Shown piece after piece: positions 1-6,760 of a DNA stretch of 10,165 nt. The stretch covers positions 1 through 10,165 of the forward strand of contig CALBGU010000264.1 in NCBI GenBank assembly GCA_937893155.1. The letters are read 5' to 3'. The position numbers and the translations under genes were made by a program. The stretch comes from an uncultured Treponema sp. GTDB taxonomy: Bacteria; Spirochaetota; Spirochaetia; Treponematales; Treponemataceae. The notes beneath the pieces are model-generated. The model worked only from the letters and a program-made list of their open reading frames with translations, was not told the DNA's origin and did not search any database. How positions within the stretch are numbered: the stretch's first letter is position 1; every line of letters starts with the position of its first letter.

Positions 1-1398
1 TTCAATGTTTTGGTTTGTCGATTTACTCAACGTTTCAATGCTCTTCTGCAATTCCGCTTTCATCACTTCTTGTTGCCCGCTCTCGCTGTTTCTTTCCACG
101 AGTTCCAGCACTTCTTCTTTTCCCGCTCTCACCGCGTTTGCAACACTGCCCGCCGTGTCCGCGTCTGCGTTGAGCGTGTCAATTTGCGCCTGAAGCGTAA
201 CCTCCGCCGCCGTAGCGCGCTTCTTTTCGTCCGCTAGAGCGTCTTTCAACTCTGCTTCTACCGTCTGCGCCCGCGCCGTTTCATTCTCGCAAAACTCAAA
301 AAGCTCATTTTCCGCATTTACCGCCCGCGAAAGCTCCGCCTTTAACTTTTTCTCTAGCAACTGCGTCGCCGCCAAAAGAATAGCCGCGCTTATCGTTTTC
401 GCGTTCTTCACGTCGATTTCCCGCGTTTCTTTTTCTGCGTTCAGATTTTCCTGAATCTGCTTTTCCGCGTTTCCCGCCCGCTCTTTTTCCGCGGCGAGCT
501 GATTTTGTAAATCCGTTTCTGCCGCCGTAGCGCGCTTCTTTTCGCTGTCGATGTGCGCCTGTAAATCGCTTTCGGCATTTTGAGCGCGTGAGCTTTCTGC
601 GTTCAGATTTTTCTGAATCTGCTTTTCCGCGTTTCCCGCCCGCTCTTTTTCCGCGGCAAATTGCGCATTAGTGGGCGCGTCGATATATTCCTTGATTTGC
701 TTCGCGCTGACGTGGCTATCCTCGCTGTTTTGCTCTTGCAAAAAAATACTGCTGTCTTTTACCACGCCCTCTGGTGTCATTTCAATCGTGATAATGTCTT
801 GAAGCGTCAAATCCGACAGCCCCGAACCGCCCGAACTGCCCCCGATTTTCGCCGAAAGCTCATTTATTGCATTGCGTCGGTTTGAGATTTCGTTTTTCAA
901 ATCAAGTTGCACCACGCCGAGCGTCGTTGCAAGATTTTCAATGTTTTGGTTTGTCGATTTACTCAACGTTTCAATGCTCTTCTGCAATTCCTCTTTCACC
1001 GCCTCATCAGCTTCCTGCAATTCCTGTTTTGCCTCTGAAAGCTCCTCGCTCACCTCTTCTTTGCCCGCTCTTACCGCGTTTGCCACACTGCCCGCCGTGT
1101 CCTCGTCTGCGCCCAGCGTGTCGAGTTGCGCTTGAATTTCATTATCAGCCTGAAATCGCGCTTGCTCTTCCGCGTCAATTCTTTCGGTGATTGCCTTCGT
1201 ATTGCTTGCCTCTGCAATCGTCGAAATGCTTTCTTGCATTGTCGCAATCGTCGCGCCTTGAGCGCTCACCGTCGCCGAAAGTTCCGCCGTTGCAAAATCC
1301 TTGACTTCCTGCGCCGTTGCCGTGGTCTGCTCACCGTCTGCGCCTTGCCCCAAAAACACAAAATCTTTCAGTTGATTGTCTGTTGTTTCGTCTGCCAT
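1..1398 (-). CDS. Repeat-rich coiled-coil tail fibre protein (3' end beyond the left edge)
   Basis: Reading the minus strand from the ATG at 1398 gives 466 codons without a stop to the window edge, so the C-terminus is missing. The start has SD GGGAG (1406-1410) 7 nt upstream. The protein is rich in Ala, Glu, Lys and Gln and is predicted to be mostly long alpha-helix. In order: N-terminal domain (about 1-95), a module with AGSVANAVRAGKEEV (about 102-116), a Gly/Ser linker GGSSGGSG (about 185-192), a small domain ending in KQIKEYIDAP, four tandem 18-residue repeats (251-322), three more (356-409), then a second AGSVANAVRAGKEEV module (from about 416). It lies 70 bp downstream of the tail-tip gene on the same strand, the usual place for a fibre or side-appendage gene. 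Fibre is inferred from position and architecture. The exact family is not recognised and the receptor-binding end is not visible. Confidence 0.75.
   Translation of the reverse strand, partial: MADETTDNQLKDFVFLGQGADGEQTTATAQEVKDFATAELSATVSAQGATIATMQESISTIAEASNTKAITERIDAEEQARFQADNEIQAQLDTLGADEDTAGSVANAVRAGKEEVSEELSEAKQELQEADEAVKEELQKSIETLSKSTNQNIENLATTLGVVQLDLKNEISNRRNAINELSAKIGGSSGGSGLSDLTLQDIITIEMTPEGVVKDSSIFLQEQNSEDSHVSAKQIKEYIDAPTNAQFAAEKERAGNAEKQIQKNLNAESSRAQNAESDLQAHIDSEKKRATAAETDLQNQLAAEKERAGNAEKQIQENLNAEKETREIDVKNAKTISAAILLAATQLLEKKLKAELSRAVNAENELFEFCENETARAQTVEAELKDALADEKKRATAAEVTLQAQIDTLNADADTAGSVANAVRAGKEEVLELVERNSESGQQEVMKAELQKSIETLSKSTNQNIE
172..333 (-). repeat. Three 18-residue coiled-coil repeats in the fibre gene
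   Basis: Codons 356-409 encode three consecutive 18-residue units of the pattern xxRAxxxExxLxxxIxxx, for example KKRATAAEVTLQAQIDTL. Eighteen residues equals 7+11, a spacing typical of extended coiled coils, and also five alpha-helical turns. They are more diverged than the upstream block at 433-648. Confidence 0.75.
433..648 (-). repeat. Four tandem 18-residue (54-bp) repeats in the fibre gene
   Basis: Codons 251-322 encode four back-to-back 18-residue units: KERAGNAEKQIQKNLNAE, SSRAQNAESDLQAHIDSE, KKRATAAETDLQNQLAAE and KERAGNAEKQIQENLNAE. Units 1 and 4 are nearly identical at DNA level: 432-495 and 594-657 differ by one base in 64 (position 450 against 612). That points to recent duplication or recombination within the gene. 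Confidence 0.85.
937..991 (-). repeat. 55-bp direct repeat, identical to 1-55
   Basis: Bases 937-991 are identical to bases 1-55, 936 bp (312 codons) apart and in the same reading frame of the fibre gene. They encode LQKSIETLSKSTNQNIE. The match is broken at 992 against 56 and resumes around the AGSVANAVRAGKEEV codons (1083-1102 against 141-160, near-identical), so a whole module was duplicated. The left copy continues beyond the window. Confidence 0.9.
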
Positions 1399-1442
1399 TT
1401 TTATACTCCCGTTGTTGCCTTTGTATTAGCCCCATAATTTTG

Positions 1443-1464
1443 ACAAGGGGTTTAAACCCCTTGT
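1443..1464. other. 22-bp perfect palindrome between tail-tip and fibre genes
   Basis: The sequence has arms ACAAGGGG and CCCCTTGT around TTTAAA, and the whole 22 bp is self-complementary. It starts 5 bp past the tail-tip stop codon and 45 bp before the fibre start. As RNA it would form an 8-bp GC-containing stem with a short A/U loop. Neither side has a clean U-run, so it is a poor intrinsic terminator. An intercistronic processing or stability hairpin, or a protein-binding site, fits better. Confidence 0.7.
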
Positions 1465-1468
1465 TGTA

Positions 1469-4400
1469 TCACAATTTCATTTTAAGCGTGTTGCCCTCAA
1501 GGTACACCGTGCCCGCTTTCATACAACTGTAATTTGAGCGCGGGATATTTTTCAGCTGCAATGTTGCCGTATCCTCATCAAGCACAAAATCCGTTTTTCC
1601 CGCCGTAACTCCCGAAAATTCCGTGTAATTCTTCGGCGGCGTGCTCACCTGCGTTGCGTTCGCGCCGTCTGCGTGAGTTTTGCAACCGTCGCGCCCGTAT
1701 CCCTCTTCTTTTTTCCACTCAATCTGTTTTACATAAGCCCTCTCGCGATACCCCGAAAGCGTCTTTTTTTTGCCCTTCTTCGTCGTGAGCGTAAACGTAA
1801 CGTAATCGCGATACGTTACCACTCTCCACGTATCATATCCGTCGTGGTGGTGCGAATAAGTAACATAGCCTTTCCTCCAACTCCATTCTTGCCATTTGTG
1901 TTTGCTTCCCCATTTACCGTAATTTATTGCTACCAGTCCGTCTGATTCAAGGGAATTTTCTGTTACTTCGATGTTTATTTTTACCACGTTCTCGTCGCAA
2001 ATCACACCGCGCACCCAATGCGTGCCCTCAAATACGCCTTTATTGCGGAGCGTCTCCCACATTGTCCAAAACGCGCCGCCGGGATTGCACGCAAAAGCAA
2101 CACTGCCCGGTGATTCGTTTTTAATGGTGAGCGCGCCCGTGTCGATTGCGCCGTTAAATGTGCCGTCCACACATTCAAACTTGCCGTTTGCCGCAAGTCT
2201 AAAGCCCCGCACACCGCTTTTAAAGTTTTCGCTTTGAATATAGCCCGATTTATTTATCGTGATGACTTTTGCAAACAGTTTTTCAACGAATGCCGTATTT
2301 GCAACCAGTCGGTCAATAAAAGCGTCGTTTGTGATGAGCCGATTCAAAAACAGCGTAACCGTGCTATTATTTTCTTCCAAAAACGCCTTGTTACACGCCA
2401 AAACATCGCTCAACGCCACTGAATTATGGTCGTCGCTGTCGTCAAGCACCCAATACGTTCCATTCCATTTGTACACCCGCGCTGGAAGAAATGTGACTTT
2501 GTGCCCGTTGTATGTTTCCGTTGCGCTCTCCAATCCCGTCCAAGTGAAATAATCCGAAAAATACAAAGGCGTTTCAGTGTCAGGCTCTAAAAAGCCGTGA
2601 ATTGAATTCATTGCACCGCGATACACCCCGATTTTCGTTAACGCCCACGTTATTTCCAGCTCGTAAATCACCGGGACAATCCCTTTTTTGTATGTAAACC
2701 CGCCGAGCGCGCAGTCAAGTTTTGGGTCTTTGAAAACTTTCGCCGATGTGTCGGTAATGCGCCCGTAAAGGTGGCTTTCTTCGATGTCGTTGTAAATCAC
2801 CTCAATTTTGATTGAGCCGTTGCCCGTCAATTCAGTGCCTTCTTCAAGCTCCAAATGCACCCCGTTTTTTACTGCGGGGCAATTAAACAGCGGTGTAATT
2901 TTCATTCCGCGTGCATAAGAGATTTTCCCGATTCTAAACGGCAATTCCTTATAATTGCTGATAACGTGCGCGGGAAAATCCGCACTCCACGCCTGAGATT
3001 TCCCGTCGGTGTCCACTCCAAACGTTACATTGTCATTTTCCAGATAGCAATAAATTGTACTGCCAGCGTCGCCACGCTCGCCTTGTTCGCCTTTTTCTCC
3101 AGCAATCCCGTTTTTGCCGCTCATATTCTGATTGCTTGAAATCGTGCTAGAGTATTCATCGGCGGTGCAAGGCTCGTATTCCGAAACGGCTTCCAGCGTG
3201 TAAGTGATTGCGTGTTCGGTGAGCTTTTTCACCTTTTTGGTAATGCGTGCAAGAAGCGTTCCCATTCCGTAGTCGGTAACCTTGCAAAAACTGCCCAGCG
3301 CAAAATCATCGCGGGATTTCACCGAAATAGTAAAATTGCTGTAACGGTAATAATTCGCCAAATTCCGCGCAAAATCCTTTGCGTCCTCGCCGTCGTAGAT
3401 GTATTTTAATTCGATTTCCTTTTCTTTCGTTCCCGTGGAAGAAACCACCGTGTTTGTTTTTGTCTGAATAAAAGCGTCGCCGTAAATGTCGAGCTTGCGA
3501 CAATATTTTTTGCTTCCCGTGTTGTTGTAGGCGTACAAACTCGCCGCCGTGCACAAATCCACGCCGTCCGCGTCGTAACGATTCAGCGAATAATCAACGC
3601 CCGAATCAAATTTCACATCGGGTCGGATTGATTTCACATACAACACCTCGCCCAATTCTGAATCGTATTCACATTCATTGTATTTCTCGTCGAAAATATA
3701 CGAATACTTTTTGATTTCAATCTGACATTTATCACCGTCTGCTTTTCCCTGCGTGTCCGAAAACAACAGCGTATTTTGAAACGCCTCAACGCCCTTATAC
3801 GTCGCCCGCACACAATCCGCCTCGTGCTCTTTCGCGCTCACCGTGATTTTATCAAGACAGTTTGTGCCGTCGAAAGTCTGCTTGACCTCCGTCAAATCAA
3901 ACGGTAAATCACTAAACAGCTCGCGAAGCTGAAAAACCCCGCTTTCATCAAAAAAATACGTTTTGCCGTATTCAAAACAAAGCTCGCTCAAAATGTCCTT
4001 GATTTTGTCGCCTGATTCTGCCGTAAAATACGGCAACACTTGCGGCACTTTGAGCGAGCCAATAGCCGTAACGCCCGCCTGTTTGAGCAAAGCGCGGATT
4101 ATGTAGTCCACCGACTTAGAGACCGAAACCAGCCCTTTTTCAAGCGTCGTGTCCAAAAAATAAGACGGCGAATTCACCGTGAGCGAAATCGGCTGATTGC
4201 GTTGCGTTTTCTCAAACTTTTCGCTTTTTTGCAAATAGCCCGTAAACACATTTTTCTTTGCACCGTCTGCGCCGTCCTCAATACGAACCTTGATATTGCG
4301 GTTTATGCACTCTTTAAGTTTATCCGCAATTTTCATATCATACGGGATTTTGAGCTTTACCGAACCATCGGCGGGCTTCAAACCGTTGTAATAAATCTCG

Positions 4401-4480
4401 GTAAGCGTGAAGCCGTCTTTGATAATGTCCGATGTCATCACATTTTCATTTTTATCGCCAAAATAAAAAACAATATCCAT
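1469..4480 (-). CDS. Tail-tip / host-specificity protein with collagen-like stretch
   Basis: 1003 residues. The N-terminal half (about 1-440) looks like the hub/tail-associated proteins of siphophages: a beta-rich start, then a segment (about 153-187) with KIKDILSELCFEYGKTYFF and FQLREL, as in gp27/Tal-type hub domains. A short Gly-X-Y collagen-like run (GKNGIAGEKGEQGERGDAG, about 455-473) separates it from the C-terminal half. Around 725-770 it has ANTAFVEKLFA followed by GYIQSENFKSGVRGFRLAA, a pattern common in gpJ-like central tail fibres and receptor-binding proteins. The C-terminal region (about 850-930) is rich in Trp, Tyr and His. It probably sits at the distal end of the tail and contacts the host. 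The ATG at 4480 has no properly spaced SD (AAGGG is 1 nt away) but has GACTATTAA 4 nt upstream. It is transcribed away from the tail tube gene and heads a unit with the fibre gene. Confidence 0.75.
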   Translation of the reverse strand: MDIVFYFGDKNENVMTSDIIKDGFTLTEIYYNGLKPADGSVKLKIPYDMKIADKLKECINRNIKVRIEDGADGAKKNVFTGYLQKSEKFEKTQRNQPISLTVNSPSYFLDTTLEKGLVSVSKSVDYIIRALLKQAGVTAIGSLKVPQVLPYFTAESGDKIKDILSELCFEYGKTYFFDESGVFQLRELFSDLPFDLTEVKQTFDGTNCLDKITVSAKEHEADCVRATYKGVEAFQNTLLFSDTQGKADGDKCQIEIKKYSYIFDEKYNECEYDSELGEVLYVKSIRPDVKFDSGVDYSLNRYDADGVDLCTAASLYAYNNTGSKKYCRKLDIYGDAFIQTKTNTVVSSTGTKEKEIELKYIYDGEDAKDFARNLANYYRYSNFTISVKSRDDFALGSFCKVTDYGMGTLLARITKKVKKLTEHAITYTLEAVSEYEPCTADEYSSTISSNQNMSGKNGIAGEKGEQGERGDAGSTIYCYLENDNVTFGVDTDGKSQAWSADFPAHVISNYKELPFRIGKISYARGMKITPLFNCPAVKNGVHLELEEGTELTGNGSIKIEVIYNDIEESHLYGRITDTSAKVFKDPKLDCALGGFTYKKGIVPVIYELEITWALTKIGVYRGAMNSIHGFLEPDTETPLYFSDYFTWTGLESATETYNGHKVTFLPARVYKWNGTYWVLDDSDDHNSVALSDVLACNKAFLEENNSTVTLFLNRLITNDAFIDRLVANTAFVEKLFAKVITINKSGYIQSENFKSGVRGFRLAANGKFECVDGTFNGAIDTGALTIKNESPGSVAFACNPGGAFWTMWETLRNKGVFEGTHWVRGVICDENVVKINIEVTENSLESDGLVAINYGKWGSKHKWQEWSWRKGYVTYSHHHDGYDTWRVVTYRDYVTFTLTTKKGKKKTLSGYRERAYVKQIEWKKEEGYGRDGCKTHADGANATQVSTPPKNYTEFSGVTAGKTDFVLDEDTATLQLKNIPRSNYSCMKAGTVYLEGNTLKMKL

Positions 4481-4484
4481 ACCC

Positions 4485-4493
4485 TTAATAGTC
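4485..4493 (-). promoter_or_regulatory. Start-associated motif GACTATTAA before the tail-tip gene
   Basis: On the minus strand this reads GACTATTAAGGGT immediately followed by the ATG at 4480. The motif-to-ATG distance (4 nt) and the final GT are the same as at 10114. With no correctly spaced SD, the gene may be translated from a leaderless or near-leaderless mRNA if the motif is the promoter. Confidence 0.55.
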
Positions 4494-4507
4494 TTACGGC
4501 TTGAAAA

Positions 4508-4525
4508 TAGTTTGATATCAAACTA
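4508..4525. promoter_or_regulatory. 18-bp perfect palindrome, likely operator of divergent tail genes
   Basis: TAGTTTGATATCAAACTA equals its own reverse complement. It lies in the 84-bp divergent region, 14 bp from the leftward motif copy and 15 bp from the rightward copy, so it is almost exactly symmetric between the two starts. That placement suits a dimeric regulator acting on both units. The palindrome contains TTGATA in both directions, but the spacing to the motifs (25-26 nt) is too long for a standard -35/-10 pair. Confidence 0.6.
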
Positions 4526-4540
4526 AAATGCAACATCGTG

Positions 4541-4552
4541 GACTATTAAAAG
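4541..4552 (+). promoter_or_regulatory. Start-associated motif GACTATTAAAAG before the tail tube gene
   Basis: It is identical over 12 bp to the copies at 6812 and 10114. It ends 12 nt before the ATG at 4565, with a normal SD (GAGG, 4555-4558) between motif and start. No -35 hexamer shared with the other copies is visible at 16-18 bp upstream. Confidence 0.55.
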
Positions 4553-4564
4553 CAGAGGTGAAAA

Positions 4565-5527
4565 ATGGTTAATGGAAATGGCGTAAAAGTTGTTTTCGGC
4601 AAAGAAAACAATTACGGCGAGTATAACGGCGCAAAGGTGCGCGTGGCGGTCTCCAGCGAGGGCTTTAAGTATGTGGCAAACAAAAAGGACGAAGGGCTTT
4701 TGACCGGCGGCGTTGGTAAATCAATGGTTGAAACGATGAGCTTACACACGGAGGGCGATATTGCCACGCTTGCAAAACCGCGCACGGTGGGTTATTTTTT
4801 GGCGGGCGTTTTGGGGCGTGAGCTTACAACTGCAAGCGAAATCGACGGCAAGCAAAAGCATTTGTTTTTTCCAATCGGCAACAAAGAAAGCGACCATTTG
4901 CCGAGCTGGTCTTTCACGATTGACCGCGGGATAAAGCCGCTTTCTTACACGGGCGTAAAGTTTGGCTCGGTGAGCTTTTCGGCGGCGGCAGAAGACCGCT
5001 TGCAGCTCACACTTTCAACATCTGGACGCTCCGAAGACGAAAACGGCGAAATCAGCGATGATTTGAAAGTTGAGGACGCGCGGGCGTTTAAGTTTCATCA
5101 AGCCGCGGTGAAAATGGACGGCGAAAAGGTGGCAGACATTACAAGTATCAATTTTGATTACAACAACAATCTTGATACATCGCTTTTCACTACGGATACA
5201 GGGCTTTATTGCAAAGAACCCGAAGCGGGACAGCGTGAATGTACGGCAAAATTTGAAGCGCTGTACACAAAAGACACCGAAGCAATCCGCAACGGCAAGT
5301 TCAAAACCGACGCGATTGTCGAAATTGAAATTGAGTTCAAAGACACGGAAAACAACGCGCTGATTTTCAGAATCCCAAAAGGGCAGATTTCCGAAATGGA
5401 AACACCGACGGCGGGCGGCGCAGAAACGTTGAAATCGAGCTTGACCGTTTCGGCAGTGGACACGTTGAGCGGGAATTATGTCGAAATCGAATTGCATAAC
5501 GATTTCGAGGGCGATTATTTGGCATAA
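4565..5527 (+). CDS. Major tail tube protein
   Basis: 320 residues, beginning at an ATG with SD GAGG 6 nt upstream. The sequence is soluble, acidic and beta-rich, with no membrane segment. Residues 44-84 (GLLTGGVGKSMVETMS, then TEGDIATLAKPRTVGYFLAG and LG) resemble the N-terminal half of siphophage tail tube proteins of the Phage_tube_2 type. The C-terminal part (FRIPKGQISEMETPTAGGAETLKSSLTVSA) looks like the end of a tube beta-barrel domain. These subunits stack as rings on the tape measure protein to form the tube. The next gene is the tail assembly chaperone, then the tape measure, which is the classic order and the main contextual support. The stop codon overlaps the SD of the next gene, so translation is coupled. 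Family assignment is from pattern memory, not an alignment. Confidence 0.72.
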   Translation: MVNGNGVKVVFGKENNYGEYNGAKVRVAVSSEGFKYVANKKDEGLLTGGVGKSMVETMSLHTEGDIATLAKPRTVGYFLAGVLGRELTTASEIDGKQKHLFFPIGNKESDHLPSWSFTIDRGIKPLSYTGVKFGSVSFSAAAEDRLQLTLSTSGRSEDENGEISDDLKVEDARAFKFHQAAVKMDGEKVADITSINFDYNNNLDTSLFTTDTGLYCKEPEAGQRECTAKFEALYTKDTEAIRNGKFKTDAIVEIEIEFKDTENNALIFRIPKGQISEMETPTAGGAETLKSSLTVSAVDTLSGNYVEIELHNDFEGDYLA

Positions 5528-5539
5528 GGAGAAAAAAAT

Positions 5540-5878
5540 ATGAAATTGGCAAACTCAAACTTTGTTTTTACAACGAAAATCGCAATCGACAAAGAAAATT
5601 TTCTTGAAGTGCGTGAACCAACAATGATTGAATTTCAAGAAATCCCGTCAAACACAAAAGACGAGGATTATTCAGCAAAAATGTTTAAGGCGGCGCGCAA
5701 ATTGATTCCGCGCTGTATTGTTGACAGCTCATTTGAGGACGAAAACGGCGAAAAAGCAACGGGCGCGGCGGTATGGGCTGAAATCGAAAAGAGCGCAAGC
5801 CTTTCAACCCGCGTTGTGAATGACTGGCTTGCATCAATTCCCTTTCGCGCTGACAAAAACGCAACGGCAAGCGCTTAG
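5540..5878 (+). CDS. Tail assembly chaperone, upstream (G-like) part
   Basis: 112 residues, ATG at 5540, with SD AAGGAG (5526-5531) overlapping the tube gene's stop. The sequence is small, charged and soluble. It has an early LEVREPTMIEFQEI segment and a later VWAEIEKSASLSTRVVNDWL helix, as in short tail chaperones encoded between tail tube and tape measure genes. Such proteins bind the tape measure protein and recruit tube subunits during assembly and are absent from the virion. The 3' end overlaps the next ORF by 59 nt in another frame, as in the lambda G/GT and similar arrangements. The role rests mainly on position, size and this overlap. Confidence 0.7.
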   Translation: MKLANSNFVFTTKIAIDKENFLEVREPTMIEFQEIPSNTKDEDYSAKMFKAARKLIPRCIVDSSFEDENGEKATGAAVWAEIEKSASLSTRVVNDWLASIPFRADKNATASA

Positions 5879-6143
5879 AGATTGCGCAAAGCTGTTGTTT
5901 TCGGGTGGCAATCCCGCCAGCGATGACGAGCTGAAAGCAGAATGGCAAACGTGGCGGTTTTTCTTTGATACCGCGCTGTTTTGCCTTGACGCGCGTTATG
6001 GCAACTGGCTTTTTTGCCCGCTTGGAGAAACCCCAGCGCTGATGGGCGCAAAGTCGTTTGAAGCCTACGAGCTTATCCGCGCATTGTTTCGCGAAAAAAT
6101 CGACCGCGAAATGAATAATGCCTTTTCGCGAATAAAACACTGA
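5820..6143 (+). CDS. Tail assembly chaperone, downstream (T-like) extension
   Basis: The open frame runs from the ATG at 5820 to a stop at 6141-6143, a maximum of 107 residues. A stop in this frame (TGA, 5817-5819) immediately precedes that ATG. No SD is visible in the 20 nt before it, so independent initiation looks poor. Relative to the upstream ORF the frame is +1 (equivalently -2). A shift at either candidate site in 5840-5859 would give a fusion of 200 residues, a normal size for a G-T chaperone. The extension contains ALTKTQRQALRDCAKLLF, EWQTWRFFFDTALFCLDARY and a basic C-terminus (FSRIKH). The alternative is a coupled separate gene that reinitiates at the TGA-ATG junction. Confidence 0.6.
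   Translation: MTGLHQFPFALTKTQRQALRDCAKLLFSGGNPASDDELKAEWQTWRFFFDTALFCLDARYGNWLFCPLGETPALMGAKSFEAYELIRALFREKIDREMNNAFSRIKH
5840..5859 (+). other. Candidate programmed frameshift region
   Basis: The overlap allows a shift only between 5820 and 5878. It contains two plausible +1 sites in the upstream frame. At CCC TTT (5840-5845), a P-site Pro tRNA could re-pair on CCT. At GAC AAA AAC (5852-5860), a Lys tRNA on AAA (5855-5857) could move 1 nt onto AAA (5856-5858) with full pairing. A -2 shift at the A-run re-pairs less well. Both +1 routes give a 200-residue product. Confidence 0.4.
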
Positions 6144-6148
6144 TTTTC

Positions 6149-6181
6149 AAACACGCTTCATTTTCGAGGCGTGTTTTTTTT
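6149..6181 (+). terminator. Rho-independent terminator after the tail chaperone
   Basis: Stem AAACACGCTTC (6149-6159) pairs with GAGGCGTGTTT (6166-6176) over 11 bp with one T-G wobble, loop ATTTTC, and a run of eight T (6174-6181). It starts 5 bp after the chaperone stop. It ends the tube/chaperone unit and separates it from the tape measure gene, which has its own motif at 6812. The minus-strand side lacks a T-run. Confidence 0.88.
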
Positions 6182-6195
6182 GTTTTCGGGAAAAA

Positions 6196-6456
6196 TTATA
6201 TTTGCCCCTTTGCGTATGCTTGCATCAAAAAATCATTCACTTGCGATTGCCAGCCCTTGCCCTTACTTCTCAAATGCGCGAGCAACACTTTATTCATTCT
6301 GATTGATACTTGCTCTTTGACGGGCTTGAAAAATTTTTTGTTTGCAAAATGGAAACCCGAAAAATCTTCAATCGGAGGAATTTCAGAAAAATCAATTTCG
6401 CTATCAGGAACAGCGTTTTTTTCACATTCCGCTATAATATCGTCTAACTTGCTCAT
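6196..6456 (-). CDS. brnA: BrnA-type antitoxin
   Basis: 86 residues from the ATG at 6456, chosen because AAGGA lies 9 nt upstream; an in-frame ATG at 6480 and earlier ones are less well supported. The C-terminal half carries the BrnA antitoxin signature PVKEQVSIRMNKVLLAHL (45-62) and GKGWQSQVNDFL (66-77), where other members have a PVK-x-V-(S/T)-IR-L...GKGYQTRIN pattern. This is a ribbon-helix-helix-like DNA-binding fold. The N-terminal part (about 17-32, PDSEIDFSEIPPIEDF) is acidic, as expected for the toxin-neutralising segment. The gene overlaps the toxin gene by 35 nt, giving the usual toxin-first order of BrnTA systems, in which the complex represses its own promoter. It is antisense to the flanking tail genes. 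Confidence 0.85.
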   Translation of the reverse strand: MSKLDDIIAECEKNAVPDSEIDFSEIPPIEDFSGFHFANKKFFKPVKEQVSIRMNKVLLAHLRSKGKGWQSQVNDFLMQAYAKGQI

Positions 6457-6754
6457 AATACCATTTCCTTTCTCGCTCATTTGCGATTCTTGCTGAAATA
6501 ATGCGTTTTTTGCCATTTCGGGGCGTGTAAACAACAAAAACAACCAACTGGCTTTTTACTCTGCCGATAACTTGGTAGCGCGCTTCTTCTAGCGTTGAGT
6601 TTTCAACATCAAAGCGTTCTTGATAAAATTCATCGTTAAAAACTTCTTGCGCTTCTTCAAAAGTCAATCCTGCGCCGTTTTTCTTTTTGTGCTTTTTTTC
6701 GTTTTTGGCGGCTTTTACAGGGTCGCTTTCAAAATCGCTTTCAGTATTTTTCAC
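6422..6754 (-). CDS. brnT: BrnT-type ribonuclease toxin
   Basis: 110 residues from a GTG start at 6754. The family N-terminal motif is present as FESDPVKAAKNEKKH (8-22); the usual Trp (FEWDP) is Ser here, and a KKKNGA insertion precedes LTFEEAQEVF (30-39). Later come EEARYQVIGRV (56-66) and the conserved C-terminal RIISARIANERER (84-96). BrnT proteins have a RelE-like fold and inhibit growth by RNA cleavage. No start lies closer to the conserved block, so GTG is needed. It has no SD and lies 6 nt after the -10 box, implying a leaderless transcript. The pair sits antisense between the chaperone terminator and the tape measure gene, like an inserted accessory cassette; in a prophage it could stabilise the element or act in phage defence (inference). 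Confidence 0.85.
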   Translation of the reverse strand: MKNTESDFESDPVKAAKNEKKHKKKNGAGLTFEEAQEVFNDEFYQERFDVENSTLEEARYQVIGRVKSQLVVFVVYTPRNGKKRIISARIANERERKWYYEQVRRYYSGM

Positions 6755-6760
6755 AAAAAA

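Noticed and set aside
5..1532. Several plus-strand ORFs of 60-107 codons in the first 1.5 kb
   Set aside because: They are shadows of the minus-strand fibre gene, which is open over 466 codons and has a good SD, repeats and coiled-coil composition. The plus-strand ORFs are low-complexity Ser/Leu/Arg-rich translations without SD sites.
4040..4504. Plus-strand ORF of 154 codons antisense to the 5' end of the tail-tip gene
   Set aside because: It is Arg/His/Phe-rich, as expected for the reverse of a Lys/Asp-rich gene, has no SD and runs through the divergent control region. No recognisable domain.
4541..4552. Resemblance of GACTATTAAAAG to T7/SP6-type promoters (such as the ACTATAG core)
   Set aside because: Only a few bases match and the 23-bp conservation of such promoters is absent. 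Kept only as a possibility under the motif finding.
5015..5497. Minus-strand ORF of 160 codons inside the tail tube gene
   Set aside because: Antisense shadow with an unnatural Phe/Arg/Cys-rich composition. The plus-strand tube gene has an SD, context and family-like sequence.
6457..6543. Longer BrnA start at 6543 or 6480
   Set aside because: The extra N-terminal residues would lie within the brnT coding sequence with no matching BrnA family sequence. The ATG at 6456 has AAGGA at a usable distance.
6573..6588. TAGCGCGCTTCTT shared between brnT and the fibre gene repeats (near 213 and 528)
   Set aside because: Short match in different reading contexts, explained by similar Lys/Arg/Ala codon strings; no evidence of a mobile repeat.
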